Shown: positions 16,510 through 22,283 of the stretch, one piece after another
Numbering within the stretch: the first letter of the stretch is position 1
How the letters are laid out: every line of letters begins with the position of its first letter
Assembly: GCA_964507405.1 (NCBI GenBank)
Contig: CAZDPJ010000024.1
Span: 1-22,283 of the forward strand
Reading direction: 5' to 3'
DNA: 22,283 bases
Origin: UMGS75 sp964507405
GTDB lineage: Bacteria; Bacillota_I; Bacilli_A; ML615J-28; CAG-313
Notes under the pieces: model-generated
Database searches by the model: none
Told to the model about the DNA's origin: nothing
The model's input: only the letters and a program-made list of their open reading frames with translations
Made by a program: the position numbers and the translations under genes

Positions 16510-16687
16510 TCATTTTTTAATTTCTAAAATTGCACAAATTAAACTAATTATAAATTCAAGTAAAAATAATCCTACAAAAAAATCGGTGCAGTATCATCAT
16601 ATTGTTTTAATGTATTACTCAATACACAAATTGAAATTCCCAAAGTGCTTGAGAATAATAAAGTACAATAAAAAATCATCTTTTCAT
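16510..16687 (-). pseudogene. Small two-helix membrane protein, frameshifted
   Basis: An AAGGAG eight bases before the ATG at 16687 indicates a real start, but the frame stops after three codons. The neighbouring frame reads MIFYCTLLFSSTLGISICVL then SNTLKQYDDTAPIFL, and a further frame gives FFVGLFLLEFIISLICAILE ending IKK. Joined, they would make a ~60-residue protein with two hydrophobic helices and a short loop. Two frame changes are needed, one near 16680 and one in the seven-base T/A run near 16585. The ribosome site overlaps the stop of the preceding ORF, so this was probably the second gene of a pair. Function unknown. Confidence 0.5.
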
Positions 16688-16699
16688 TTAAATCACTCC

Positions 16700-16954
16700 T
16701 TACCACCAATTAACATATAATTTTCCAGCAAAAGGATCTTGTTCGGTTCCGAACCGAAAAATGAACTGATACCACTTTTCTACTTTCATTCTAAAATTAT
16801 ACTCTAAACCGAATTGTCCTTCTCCAATCAAACTATGATTAGTATTACTCATTTCAAACATATATCCTGTTCTTAAATGAACCGTTTCATCGCCATTTTT
16901 TCCATCAGCATATTGAAATGACCATTGATATTCATTATTTAAACACATGAACAT
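16700..16954 (-). CDS. Unknown protein, probably an N-terminally truncated fragment
   Basis: An 84-residue product from the first ATG, ending KLYVNWW. The reading frame stays open and coding-like upstream (GLILEK just before the ATG) to a stop near 16990, but has no start codon or ribosome site there. The piece is therefore likely the tail of a longer gene. It is rich in aromatic and beta-forming residues (EYQWSFQYADGKNGDETVHL; EKWYQFIFRFG). I do not recognise the family. It overlaps the ribosome site of the decayed membrane protein downstream. A perfect TTCGGTT-CCG-AACCGAA hairpin lies inside it at about 16743-16759. Confidence 0.45.
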   Translation of the reverse strand: MFMCLNNEYQWSFQYADGKNGDETVHLRTGYMFEMSNTNHSLIGEGQFGLEYNFRMKVEKWYQFIFRFGTEQDPFAGKLYVNWW

Positions 16955-17148
16955 TTTTTCTAATATTAATCCATTAAAATCCTCTATAAAGTATTATCAT
17001 CATTATGTTCAAGCCATACGTATATGGTTATTCACGTAGTTGCATCGTATAATAATTCTTTTTTAAATTATAACATTTTTAACATTTTTTTCAAGACCTT
17101 TACTAATTGTTTATAAATTAGCATTAAAATTAATTATCATTTTTAATA

Positions 17149-17736
17149 TTAATATTTCTTTTTAAATTTGTCTTTTCCTAATTGCCATAAATATCTATCC
17201 AAATATTTCAAGTCATACTCTTCTATACCATAACATTTTTGAAAGTTTATCAATACTTTTTTTAACTGTGCATAGTTTTTCAAATCATCATTATCAAAAT
17301 TAAAATTAGAATTTTGTTTCCTGAAATATTTTAATACCTTTTCAACATATGAATCATAAATAGGATATTCTTTAGGATAATGATGACTACAATATTTTGA
17401 AGCAAATGAATAAAAATGTTTATCCTTACCTGAAATAGTTACTTTTGCTATATCGTCAACTAATGTTGGATCCCCATTTTGTAATCTTTCATCTATATTC
17501 AATGATAAAATATGCTTTGCTACGTCATATATATTAAATATATTTGTACTATAAAAATCATTAAGCGAACTACATTTTATTAAAATATTATCTAGATTAC
17601 TATTACACTTATAATCACCAAAAAATAATTTATCTAATGCTTTTTCTTGTGCAACATATTTTTCTTGACTATCCCATATACTTAAATATTTTTCTACTTC
17701 CTCTTTACAAGGAGTTGGCACTATAATATTTTTCAT
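17149..17736 (-). CDS. Unknown 'SFASKYC' core protein (short form)
   Basis: A 195-residue protein that I cannot assign to a named family. Its core clearly resembles the C-terminal half of the protein at 20273-21181. Both have L-x-D-x-x-S-T-x-I, then IDER(L/I)xNGDPxxV (81-93 here), SFASKYC with a following His (110-119), Y-x-I-x-D (about 124-128) and a late D-x-(Y/F)-x-W. The A-S-K...P-I-Y-D pattern is reminiscent of helix-hairpin-helix DNA glycosylase-like folds, but that is a guess. The ATG at 17736 is chosen because GAGGA lies eight bases upstream; an ATG at 17751 lies inside that site. It follows the GIY-YIG gene in the same direction after 259 bases. A TGAATG/CATTCA hairpin lies just upstream. 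Confidence 0.7.
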   Translation of the reverse strand: MKNIIVPTPCKEEVEKYLSIWDSQEKYVAQEKALDKLFFGDYKCNSNLDNILIKCSSLNDFYSTNIFNIYDVAKHILSLNIDERLQNGDPTLVDDIAKVTISGKDKHFYSFASKYCSHHYPKEYPIYDSYVEKVLKYFRKQNSNFNFDNDDLKNYAQLKKVLINFQKCYGIEEYDLKYLDRYLWQLGKDKFKKKY

Positions 17737-17995
17737 AAATTTAATCCTCATGATAATTTTGAATGAATTGCATTCATCCTTCTTTGACTTGCTTTTAAAT
17801 TATTTTCATTTGTTATATTTTTAATTATTCAACAAAGTATATGATAAAATAATGGTATTTATCCTAAAGTTATGGTACTTTGGAGGTTTAAGTCGATTTC
17901 TTTTCACACTTCAAATTAATGTAATATAAGTTATACTAAAGACTCACCTTTCTTTATTTTTAGATATCTCTTTCATATTTTGCTAGTATCTTCTT
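17737..17995. other. Intergenic region between the SFASKYC and GIY-YIG genes
   Basis: No gene of convincing length. A plus-strand TATGATAAAATAATGG resembles a -10 region, and ATGGTA occurs twice nearby (about 17852 and 17871), but no downstream gene follows. A ten-codon minus-strand ORF with AAAGAAAGG context just after the GIY-YIG stop is too short to call. Confidence 0.4.
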
Positions 17996-18757
17996 TTATT
18001 TAATTGTAATATCATTTTTTGAAAATAAGACTGGTGAAGCCATACCTTTCTTCATATATGTGTCAGGAATTCGTTTATTAACAAATCTATCTTGTATATT
18101 TTTTTCAGCAGGTTCACCATTAAATGCATATCTATTTTTATCTTCTACTAAGTACCATTCATTTATTTTATAAACTTCTTTAACAATCCCGTTTGTAACA
18201 GAAAACACATATGGAAATTCTTTAATGCTTCTTGGTTTAATTTTCCATGCTTGTCTTGTTGCTTCATATCTATTTGTTAATGGAAATTCATCAGCAAGTT
18301 CATTTAACGTACTGTTTTTAACCTTTATGATAATATATTTAAAAGTTATAGGTTCTTCATATTCTTTATGATGGAACATTTTTTCTAACAATTCAGCATT
18401 GGTAATACCATTTTCAGCATAATGGCCTTTTTGTATATTAGACAATCCTGTGTATTCATCAATTAATGCAGCTTCAACTGCAAAAGCCTCTTTTTCTGTT
18501 AAATTCCATCTTTGAATTATATGAATGACATCTAGCCCTTCATCTATGATTTCTTTTATAATTCTCAATTTATTAGGATCACTATCACTTGTAGTTTCAG
18601 CGCCATCATAATAATCTATTGTGCATTTAATATGATCAAAAATTCTATTTCCAGTTCCTTTACCAACATAAAAAATTTTTCCATTTCGCGGATCAATGAG
18701 TTTATACACGTAATAATTTAATTTTTCTATGACTTCTTGTGAAAATTTTGTAATCAT
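17996..18757 (-). CDS. LEM-3-like GIY-YIG nuclease-domain protein
   Basis: The 253-residue protein starts with a GIY-YIG domain of the LEM-3-like type. YYVYKLIDPRNGK (15-27) supplies the GIY strand, FYVGKGTGNR (29-38) the YIG strand with conserved Arg, and Glu 95 in AVEAALIDEY is the likely metal-binding residue, followed by N107. Residues about 135-253 form a second domain (FKYIIIKVKNSTLNELADEF; NEWYLVEDKNRYAFNGEP; IPDTYMKKGM). I recall this domain beside GIY-YIG domains in uncharacterised bacterial proteins but cannot name it. The product probably cuts DNA; target unknown. It begins two bases after a 39-residue ORF and precedes the SFASKYC gene. A truncated second GIY-YIG copy lies at 20154-20280. 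Confidence 0.82.
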   Translation of the reverse strand: MITKFSQEVIEKLNYYVYKLIDPRNGKIFYVGKGTGNRIFDHIKCTIDYYDGAETTSDSDPNKLRIIKEIIDEGLDVIHIIQRWNLTEKEAFAVEAALIDEYTGLSNIQKGHYAENGITNAELLEKMFHHKEYEEPITFKYIIIKVKNSTLNELADEFPLTNRYEATRQAWKIKPRSIKEFPYVFSVTNGIVKEVYKINEWYLVEDKNRYAFNGEPAEKNIQDRFVNKRIPDTYMKKGMASPVLFSKNDITIK

Positions 18758-18759
18758 TT

Positions 18760-18879
18760 TTATATCTTTTTTCCTCCTGCAATAATACTTGCATTCTTTT
18801 CTTGAAACCTACTATCAACAAAGAATACTCGATAATCTGCTTCATATTTACTATTTGCCAACCATAGTACTTTAGTCAT
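18760..18879 (-). CDS. Small 39-residue protein, DUF6150-like, upstream of GIY-YIG
   Basis: The ORF reads MTKVLWLANSKYEADYRVFF then VDSRFQEKNASIIAGGKKI. It resembles the K-(Y)-x-A-D-x-x-V-(Y/F)-F-V-D units of DUF6150-type proteins as I remember them, but is short. Its stop is two bases before the GIY-YIG ATG, so the two are likely co-translated; AGGAGG inside its last codons may serve the nuclease gene. The start is supported by a matching ATG with MTKLLWF at 22224 on the same strand. No ribosome site is visible upstream, and the upstream flank is a junction with a truncated recombinase facing the other way. Confidence 0.45.
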   Translation of the reverse strand: MTKVLWLANSKYEADYRVFFVDSRFQEKNASIIAGGKKI

Positions 18880-18911
18880 CCAGTAATGGGTGACTTTTTT
18901 AAACAAAACAA

Positions 18912-19226
18912 ATGAAGGGATATTTTGCTATTGATTTCCCACTACTTGATACAAGAACTGAAAGTGAAAACCTAGTTGGTAAATTCATATCTGATATTGT
19001 ATTACAAGTGTTAAGTTTTGTTGCACAAAACGAAAGAGAAAACATCAGAAAAAGACAAGCTGAAGGAATTAAAATAGCAAAAGCAAAAGGCATTCATATG
19101 GGGTGTCCTAAATACAAGTTACCTAAAAACTTTATAGAAGTTGTACAAAGATATCATAATAAAGAAATCACAAATTTAGAAGCTGCTAATATATTAAATA
19201 TGAGCAGACGGACTTTCATTAAATAG
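18912..19226 (+). pseudogene. Serine recombinase (resolvase family), C-terminal fragment
   Basis: The 104 residues begin inside the catalytic domain: YFAIDFPLLDTR, then LVGKFISDIVLQVLSFVAQN, ERENIRKRQAEGIKIAKAKG (the long E helix), and a C-terminal helix-turn-helix ending EAANILNMSRRTFIK. The N-terminal ~100 residues with the catalytic serine are missing, and an in-frame TAA lies just upstream, so recombination activity is not expected. No ribosome site precedes the ATG. The break lies against the oppositely oriented 39-residue ORF, marking a rearrangement junction at about 18880-18911. A terminator follows at 19251. Confidence 0.8.
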
Positions 19227-19250
19227 TCTAAATTATATAAACAAGGTTTT

Positions 19251-19285
19251 ATCACTATATAGTATATCTATGTAGTGATTTTTAT
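19251..19285 (+). terminator. Terminator after the recombinase fragment
   Basis: ATCACTA (19251-19257) pairs with TAGTGAT (19273-19279), followed by Ts on the plus strand. It lies 24 bases after the recombinase stop. Confidence 0.6.
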
Positions 19286-19294
19286 ATAATTGAT

Positions 19295-19705
19295 TCAAGT
19301 CTCGTTGGAAGTAATATCATCTTCATTAGGATGGCTATATGACCAATGGTTAAAATATCTCCATTGTGAAAATATCGCATTCCCTAATGCATTAATATCA
19401 TTAACATTGTTTATTATTCTTTTTAAACAATCTAAATCTCTAAAAGCATCTGATGAATACTTTTCTCCAAATAACTTTCCACTGTTCATTTCAAATTTTA
19501 ATCTTCTACATTCATTTGGAAATTCATCTGCATCAAATATGTCATAAAAGTTCATATTATTATCTTGAAATTTCTTAAGCCACTTTTTAAAGTTTGATTT
19601 TTCTTTTATTTCTTCAATATTACATATTAAACTTATGATTGTTGAAATTATAATTATTGGGAATAAAACAGAAAGTCTTTTATTTTCGTAATAATGAGTT
19701 AACAA
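19295..19705 (-). CDS. Unknown protein with 'FYDIFDADEFPNECR' domain, likely truncated
   Basis: From about residue 36 the product resembles a family of small hypothetical proteins I recall from Bacillota, with FYDIF-x-x-x-EFPxECR, a middle Cys/Gly segment, and LGNAIFSQWRYFNHWSYS. Those usually continue about 15-20 residues past this motif; here it stops after HPNEDDITSNET. The N-terminus (to residue 30) is one hydrophobic helix that may not belong to the original protein. The start is a TTG at 19705 with a poor ribosome site, so the true start or intact state is uncertain. It faces the recombinase fragment tail to tail. Function unknown. Confidence 0.5.
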   Translation of the reverse strand: MLTHYYENKRLSVLFPIIIISTIISLICNIEEIKEKSNFKKWLKKFQDNNMNFYDIFDADEFPNECRRLKFEMNSGKLFGEKYSSDAFRDLDCLKRIINNVNDINALGNAIFSQWRYFNHWSYSHPNEDDITSNET

Positions 19706-19753
19706 ATTAACTCTTGTATATTCTAGCTATATTTGACTAAAATACCAAAAAAT

Positions 19754-19784
19754 CAAAAAAATAAGTCCTACACAAAAGACTTAT
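19754..19784 (-). terminator. Terminator-like hairpin
   Basis: ATAAGTC (19761-19767) pairs with GACTTAT (19778-19784). The minus strand continues TTTTTTGATTTTTT. It could end transcription from the recombinase fragment at 19952-20150. Part of it is also the outer end of the inverted repeat below. Confidence 0.5.
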
Positions 19785-19906
19785 CAATTTACTATAATAT
19801 GTGTGATGGACAAAATGTTGCATATTAAGTTTTTAGTGAACAAAATGTTTCATGATGCATCTTTTTGTTCATCACTATAATTTTATTAACAATCTATAAG
19901 TCTTTT
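19774..19906. repeat. Imperfect ~130-bp inverted repeat with IS-end-like GACAAAATG motifs
   Basis: AAAAGACTTAT (19774-19784) is inverted at 19896-19906. Inside, GTGATGGACAAAATGTTGCAT (19803-19823, 21 bases) is inverted with three mismatches at 19855-19875. A direct partial copy, GTGAACAAAATGTTTCAT, lies at 19836-19853. Several repeated motifs near each end are typical of IS21-family termini, so this may be a collapsed element in which both ends remain without genes; the family is inference. Confidence 0.6.
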
Positions 19907-19951
19907 ATGTCTATAAATGCAAAAATAGAAACAGCTATATTGCTACTGATT

Positions 19952-20150
19952 CTATATTTTTTCTATGATATTTAAGTTGCAATTAAATTGGAATTCTATA
20001 GTATGTTTATCTATTACCTTAATACAATTTAGCAGTATTGTCATAATTTGAGAATCCAATAGGTCAACTATCTCATCACTTAGGATTCTATTATTTTCCT
20101 TTAATTGTTCTTTTCTTATGCATTCATTGGAATTACCAGTTAATCTTAAA
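19952..20150 (-). pseudogene. Probable serine recombinase C-terminal fragment
   Basis: The reading frame encodes NRILSDEIVDLLDSQIMTIL, then LNCIKVIDKHTIEFQFNCNL and NIIEKI. This resembles the extreme C-terminus of large serine recombinases, where a D-E-x-(L/V)-(V/I) helix precedes a V-x-V-x-D-x-x-x-(I/F)-E-F-x-F strand pair. Catalytic and zinc-ribbon parts are absent. Upstream it is joined directly, in a different frame, to a truncated GIY-YIG gene, so the open frame from 20209 is accidental. Family assignment rests on a short, weakly conserved segment. Confidence 0.45.
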
Positions 20151-20153
20151 GAC

Positions 20154-20280
20154 TTATCGATTTCCTTTTCCTTTTCCAGCATAAAAAGTTTCATCATTAC
20201 GATGGTCAACTAGTCTATAAACGTATTGTTTTAATTCATCAATAACTTCATTGTTAAAACATTTAATTTTTTCTATACAT
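20154..20280 (-). pseudogene. Truncated second copy of the GIY-YIG gene
   Basis: On the minus strand the frame after 20270 reads CFNNEVIDELKQYVYRLVDH then RNDETFYAGKGKGNR and stops. It aligns with the first 38 residues of the intact protein at 17996-18757 (FSQEVIEKLNYYVYKLIDPR; NGKIFYVGKGTGNR). The match ends exactly at the Arg, where the recombinase fragment begins. No ATG is in frame; the first plausible start is an ATT or the codon was lost. It directly follows the DUF7662-SFASKYC gene, overlapping its stop region, as if the two once formed an operon. Confidence 0.75.
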
Positions 20281-21181
20281 TACTATCAGGCTTTCTATTC
20301 TTTGACCAAACAAAATGGTCAAATTTTCTTTTTCTAAATTCAACGGTGATATTAAGTTCATCTAACTTTCTAGTTAAATAATCATTATATGATTTATAAT
20401 CACAAGCTTTTTGCCATTTTTGAATTTGACTTGTTGTTATATCATCAAAATAATCTGGCAGATGCTCTTTAAGTAAAGTGTCTAATATTGAATAATCGTC
20501 TTTACCATATAGATTTTTATTGTGATAACAACAATATTTAGAAGCAAAAGAGAATAAGTTGATTTCACCATTACTTCTAGCAATTTCATTAACAACCCCT
20601 GGATCGCCATTCTTAATTCTTTCATCAATATCTTTAATTCTAACAATGCATTCAGCTAATTTTACTGCACTTATTTTTGACTTATGTTGAGAAATATGGG
20701 TAGAGTTAGTAATGTCAATTAAACCTATTTTCATTGCTACAATTGTTACATCAGTGTTTTCAGGAAATCTAACAAAACAATCAGTAATCAAACGATCTTC
20801 AGGACCATAATTAATAGTTGACATAACTTCTTGATGAGCTTTTTCAAGCGATTCATTAGTTATTTTTTCTGTTTGATGATTTTTAATTTTCCCCCTAAAA
20901 GCTTTAGGCTTTTTTTCTATTTCTACGGCATCTTCCACCTTAATAAATTCAACAGTTTCTGCTTTCATATTTACATATCCGAATTTAAAACCAGCAGATA
21001 TGCAAGAGCGATATAGATTCCCGTGAATATTATTTGCCCAAGATTGTCTGTATTTTCTATATGATTTTTTCAATTTAAATCCACAAATATTTTCTATTTC
21101 ATTAAATGTTAAAATGATTACTTCATCATTAATTTTTAGTAAGTAATTAGTAAGTTGTTGAAATTTATTTTGCTTTCCCAA
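20273..21181 (-). CDS. DUF7662-like plus SFASKYC core protein (long form)
   Basis: A 302-residue protein with two parts. Residues about 7-82 (VIILTFNEIENICGFKLKKS; YRKYRQSWANN; GFKFGYVNMKAETVEFIKVE) match the pattern of the DUF7662 domain, often found in proteins near restriction or defence genes; that link is from memory. A charged linker follows. Residues 155-295 share the core of the protein at 17149: IDERIKNGDPGVV (185-197), SFASKYCCYH (211-220), YSILD (230-234) and KFDHFVW (286-292). The start is a TTG at 21181 with AGAGGTG just upstream. A good promoter lies near 21277-21305, giving a leader of about 90 bases. A truncated GIY-YIG gene follows immediately. Function unknown; nucleic-acid binding is plausible. 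Confidence 0.75.
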   Translation of the reverse strand: MGKQNKFQQLTNYLLKINDEVIILTFNEIENICGFKLKKSYRKYRQSWANNIHGNLYRSCISAGFKFGYVNMKAETVEFIKVEDAVEIEKKPKAFRGKIKNHQTEKITNESLEKAHQEVMSTINYGPEDRLITDCFVRFPENTDVTIVAMKIGLIDITNSTHISQHKSKISAVKLAECIVRIKDIDERIKNGDPGVVNEIARSNGEINLFSFASKYCCYHNKNLYGKDDYSILDTLLKEHLPDYFDDITTSQIQKWQKACDYKSYNDYLTRKLDELNITVEFRKRKFDHFVWSKNRKPDSNV

Positions 21182-21599
21182 ATTTGCACCTCTATTTTTT
21201 ATGTTAATTATTACATTTTTAATTGATTTATTCCCCTACAACAAATTGAAATATATTGTTTTTCTCTTTTTTATATATTATACACTTAAAATAAAAGTTC
21301 ATCAAGACAAATAGCTTAAACCAAGTCAAAATTCTTGATGGGCTTTCTTTACTTAATTTGAATAAATTCTTAAGTTTATCCATCATATAAATTAATTATC
21401 TATAATTAACAAACGCCAAAAATTAGAATGAAACAATTCCATTGAACCTAGTGACATTGGGAAAAGTGGTGATTTTTTTTATTCTACTAATTAATGGTTT
21501 ATATTCTTCAATTATTTTAATACCACTTGAATCTTTTTAAATATAATCAGCTTGTTGATTTTTTACATTATTATTTTTATTTTCAATATACTATGATTG
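21182..21599. other. Non-coding stretch between the long SFASKYC gene and the repeat-protein gene
   Basis: It contains the promoter at 21277-21305 and an inverted pair CATCAAGA (21300-21307) / TCTTGATG (21333-21340), whose left arm overlaps the -35. The remainder, 21345-21599, shows nothing recognisable. Confidence 0.5.
21277..21305 (-). promoter_or_regulatory. Promoter for the long SFASKYC gene, with overlapping inverted repeat
   Basis: On the minus strand TTGATG (21300-21305), a 17-base spacer and a perfect TATAAT (21277-21282). The -35 lies within one arm of the CATCAAGA/TCTTGATG pair, a possible operator. Confidence 0.6.
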
Positions 21600-21827
21600 C
21601 TAAAATCTAATTCCACCTATTTTATAAACTCTATCACCAGAATACTCAACTCTATTACCACCAATTTTATATAATCTACCACCGGAATATTCTATACGTT
21701 CCATGCCTACCTTATATATTTTTCCTCCTGAATATTCAACTCTTTTATCACCAATTTTATATAATTTTCCTCCTGTATATTGAGGCTTTCCACCATAATA
21801 TTCTATTAATACATCTTCTACAGTCAT
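21600..21827 (-). CDS. Small 15-residue-repeat protein
   Basis: A 75-residue protein: a short leader (MTVEDVLIEYYGGKPQ) then four 15-residue repeats of the form Y-(S/T)-G-(G/D)-(K/R)-(L/I/V)-Y-K-(I/V)-G-x-x-R-(V/I)-E. This predicts a regular beta-strand arrangement, perhaps a small beta-solenoid or hairpin stack. No signal peptide and no Cys are present. The ATG at 21827 is chosen because AAAGGAG lies eight bases upstream; an in-frame ATG at 21866 has no such site. The family is not recognised; similar YxxG/IG/VEY repeats occur in hypothetical proteins of low-GC bacteria as I recall. It sits between two cassette remnants. Confidence 0.7.
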   Translation of the reverse strand: MTVEDVLIEYYGGKPQYTGGKLYKIGDKRVEYSGGKIYKVGMERIEYSGGRLYKIGGNRVEYSGDRVYKIGGIRF

Positions 21828-22056
21828 TAAATTTTCTCCTTTATTTACTAATTTTAGAATAAACAAACACCACTTTATATATAGCTAATTATTTAAAAAA
21901 GATTCAATCATAACTTATAATGTTATTTCATATAATACAACATTGTCCTTTAAATCAATCTTATTACATTTACACCATTAAAAAATTTTATATTTATCAT
22001 TAACAACATTATATATACTTTAATTTTCAAATTCACTTTTACTACTTTTGTAGTTG

Positions 22057-22208
22057 GTAAAGCTACACCTTTATACAACTAATATTTACTTTATTATTTT
22101 AACATGTATTGACTAAAAAATCAAATTAAATGAATTTTTTCTCTTTACTTTGACGTCATTTTCAAAAATTAAACCATTTTTACATATAGGTTAAAGGTGT
22201 AGCTTTAC
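22057..22208. mobile_element. 152-bp element with perfect 17-bp terminal inverted repeats (MITE-like)
   Basis: GTAAAGCTACACCTTTA at 22057-22073 is perfectly inverted at 22192-22208, bounding 118 bases with no coding capacity. It begins at codon 8 of the small ORF starting at 22224, as if inserted there. No clear target-site duplication is seen at the immediate borders. It could alternatively be a large hairpin or a recombinase site. Confidence 0.6.
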
Positions 22209-22224
22209 AAACCATAACAATTTA
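22188..22224 (-). pseudogene. 5' stub of a second 39-residue ORF, interrupted
   Basis: The minus strand encodes MTKLLWF and then enters the 152-bp inverted-repeat element, ending VKLHL-stop. The intact ORF at 18760-18879 begins MTKVLWL and shares GGATGACTAAA at its start. Beyond the element, near 22040, AGTGAATTTGAAAAT could encode SEFEN, matching SKYEA of the intact protein, but later frames are broken. Confidence 0.5.
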
Positions 22225-22283
22225 GTCATCCGAAAGAAGGTGCAAATAAGGGATTTATTTCCCTAAAAAATTAAGGTATAGTC

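Noticed and set aside
16472..16720. 82-codon plus-strand ORF
   Set aside because: No ribosome site, lies opposite the decayed membrane-protein gene and its neighbour, and the composition looks non-coding.
16743..16759. TTCGGTT-CCG-AACCGAA palindrome as an operator or terminator
   Set aside because: It lies inside a reading frame with no adjacent T-run or promoter; kept only as a remark.
20151..20209. N-terminal part of the open frame starting at 20209 as real protein
   Set aside because: These bases are the GIY-YIG remnant read in the wrong frame.
21300..21340. CATCAAGA/TCTTGATG hairpin as a terminator
   Set aside because: The loop is 25 bases, the T-run is weak, and one arm overlaps a good -35 element, so an operator or chance is more likely.

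Overview
The window is very AT-rich and uses the standard genetic code: Trp is TGG and TGA is a stop. Ribosome sites are strong AGGAG-type sequences and nearly every intact gene lies on the minus strand. The gene set is adhE with rex, BspA-type leucine-rich-repeat lipoproteins, MBG/InlB-like lipoproteins and a secreted subtilase. This suggests an anaerobic, fermentative, host-associated low-GC Bacillota or Mycoplasmatota lineage (Erysipelotrichia, Izemoplasma or RF39-like). The lineage is inferred from gene content and was not tested.

Positions 1-5900 are a tidy metabolic and regulatory block. A rex-adhE operon (adhE runs off the left edge) couples NADH sensing to ethanol fermentation. Upstream of it is a four-gene operon: aldo/keto reductase (frameshifted), flavin-reductase-like protein, YfcE-like phosphodiesterase and LysR regulator. 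It has an extended -10 promoter at the front and an AT-only terminator hairpin at the end. A LytTR-PAS regulator with its own promoter and terminator follows.

Positions 5900-16200 hold surface proteins and decayed repeats. They comprise a lipoprotein/S8-protease pair, an 1129-residue leucine-rich-repeat lipoprotein with five 57-bp Cys-rich tandem repeats, and an MBG/InlB-like lipoprotein. Around 5936-6298 lies a decayed, internally deleted copy of the 3' end of the leucine-rich-repeat gene with its terminator. It is followed by a dead serine recombinase. A dead IS1202/ISNCY-type transposase lies at 10150-10540.

Positions 16500-22283 are an accessory, rearranged region. A three-gene run has a 39-residue ORF, a GIY-YIG nuclease-like protein and a small protein with an 'SFASKYC' core. 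Elements of the same set recur at 20154-22224: a DUF7662-like + SFASKYC protein, a truncated GIY-YIG gene, and a 5' stub of the 39-residue ORF that ends inside a 152-bp element with perfect 17-bp inverted ends. Serine-recombinase fragments and an IS-end-like inverted repeat lie among them. This two-copy cassette is the best candidate for an undescribed system; its function is unknown.
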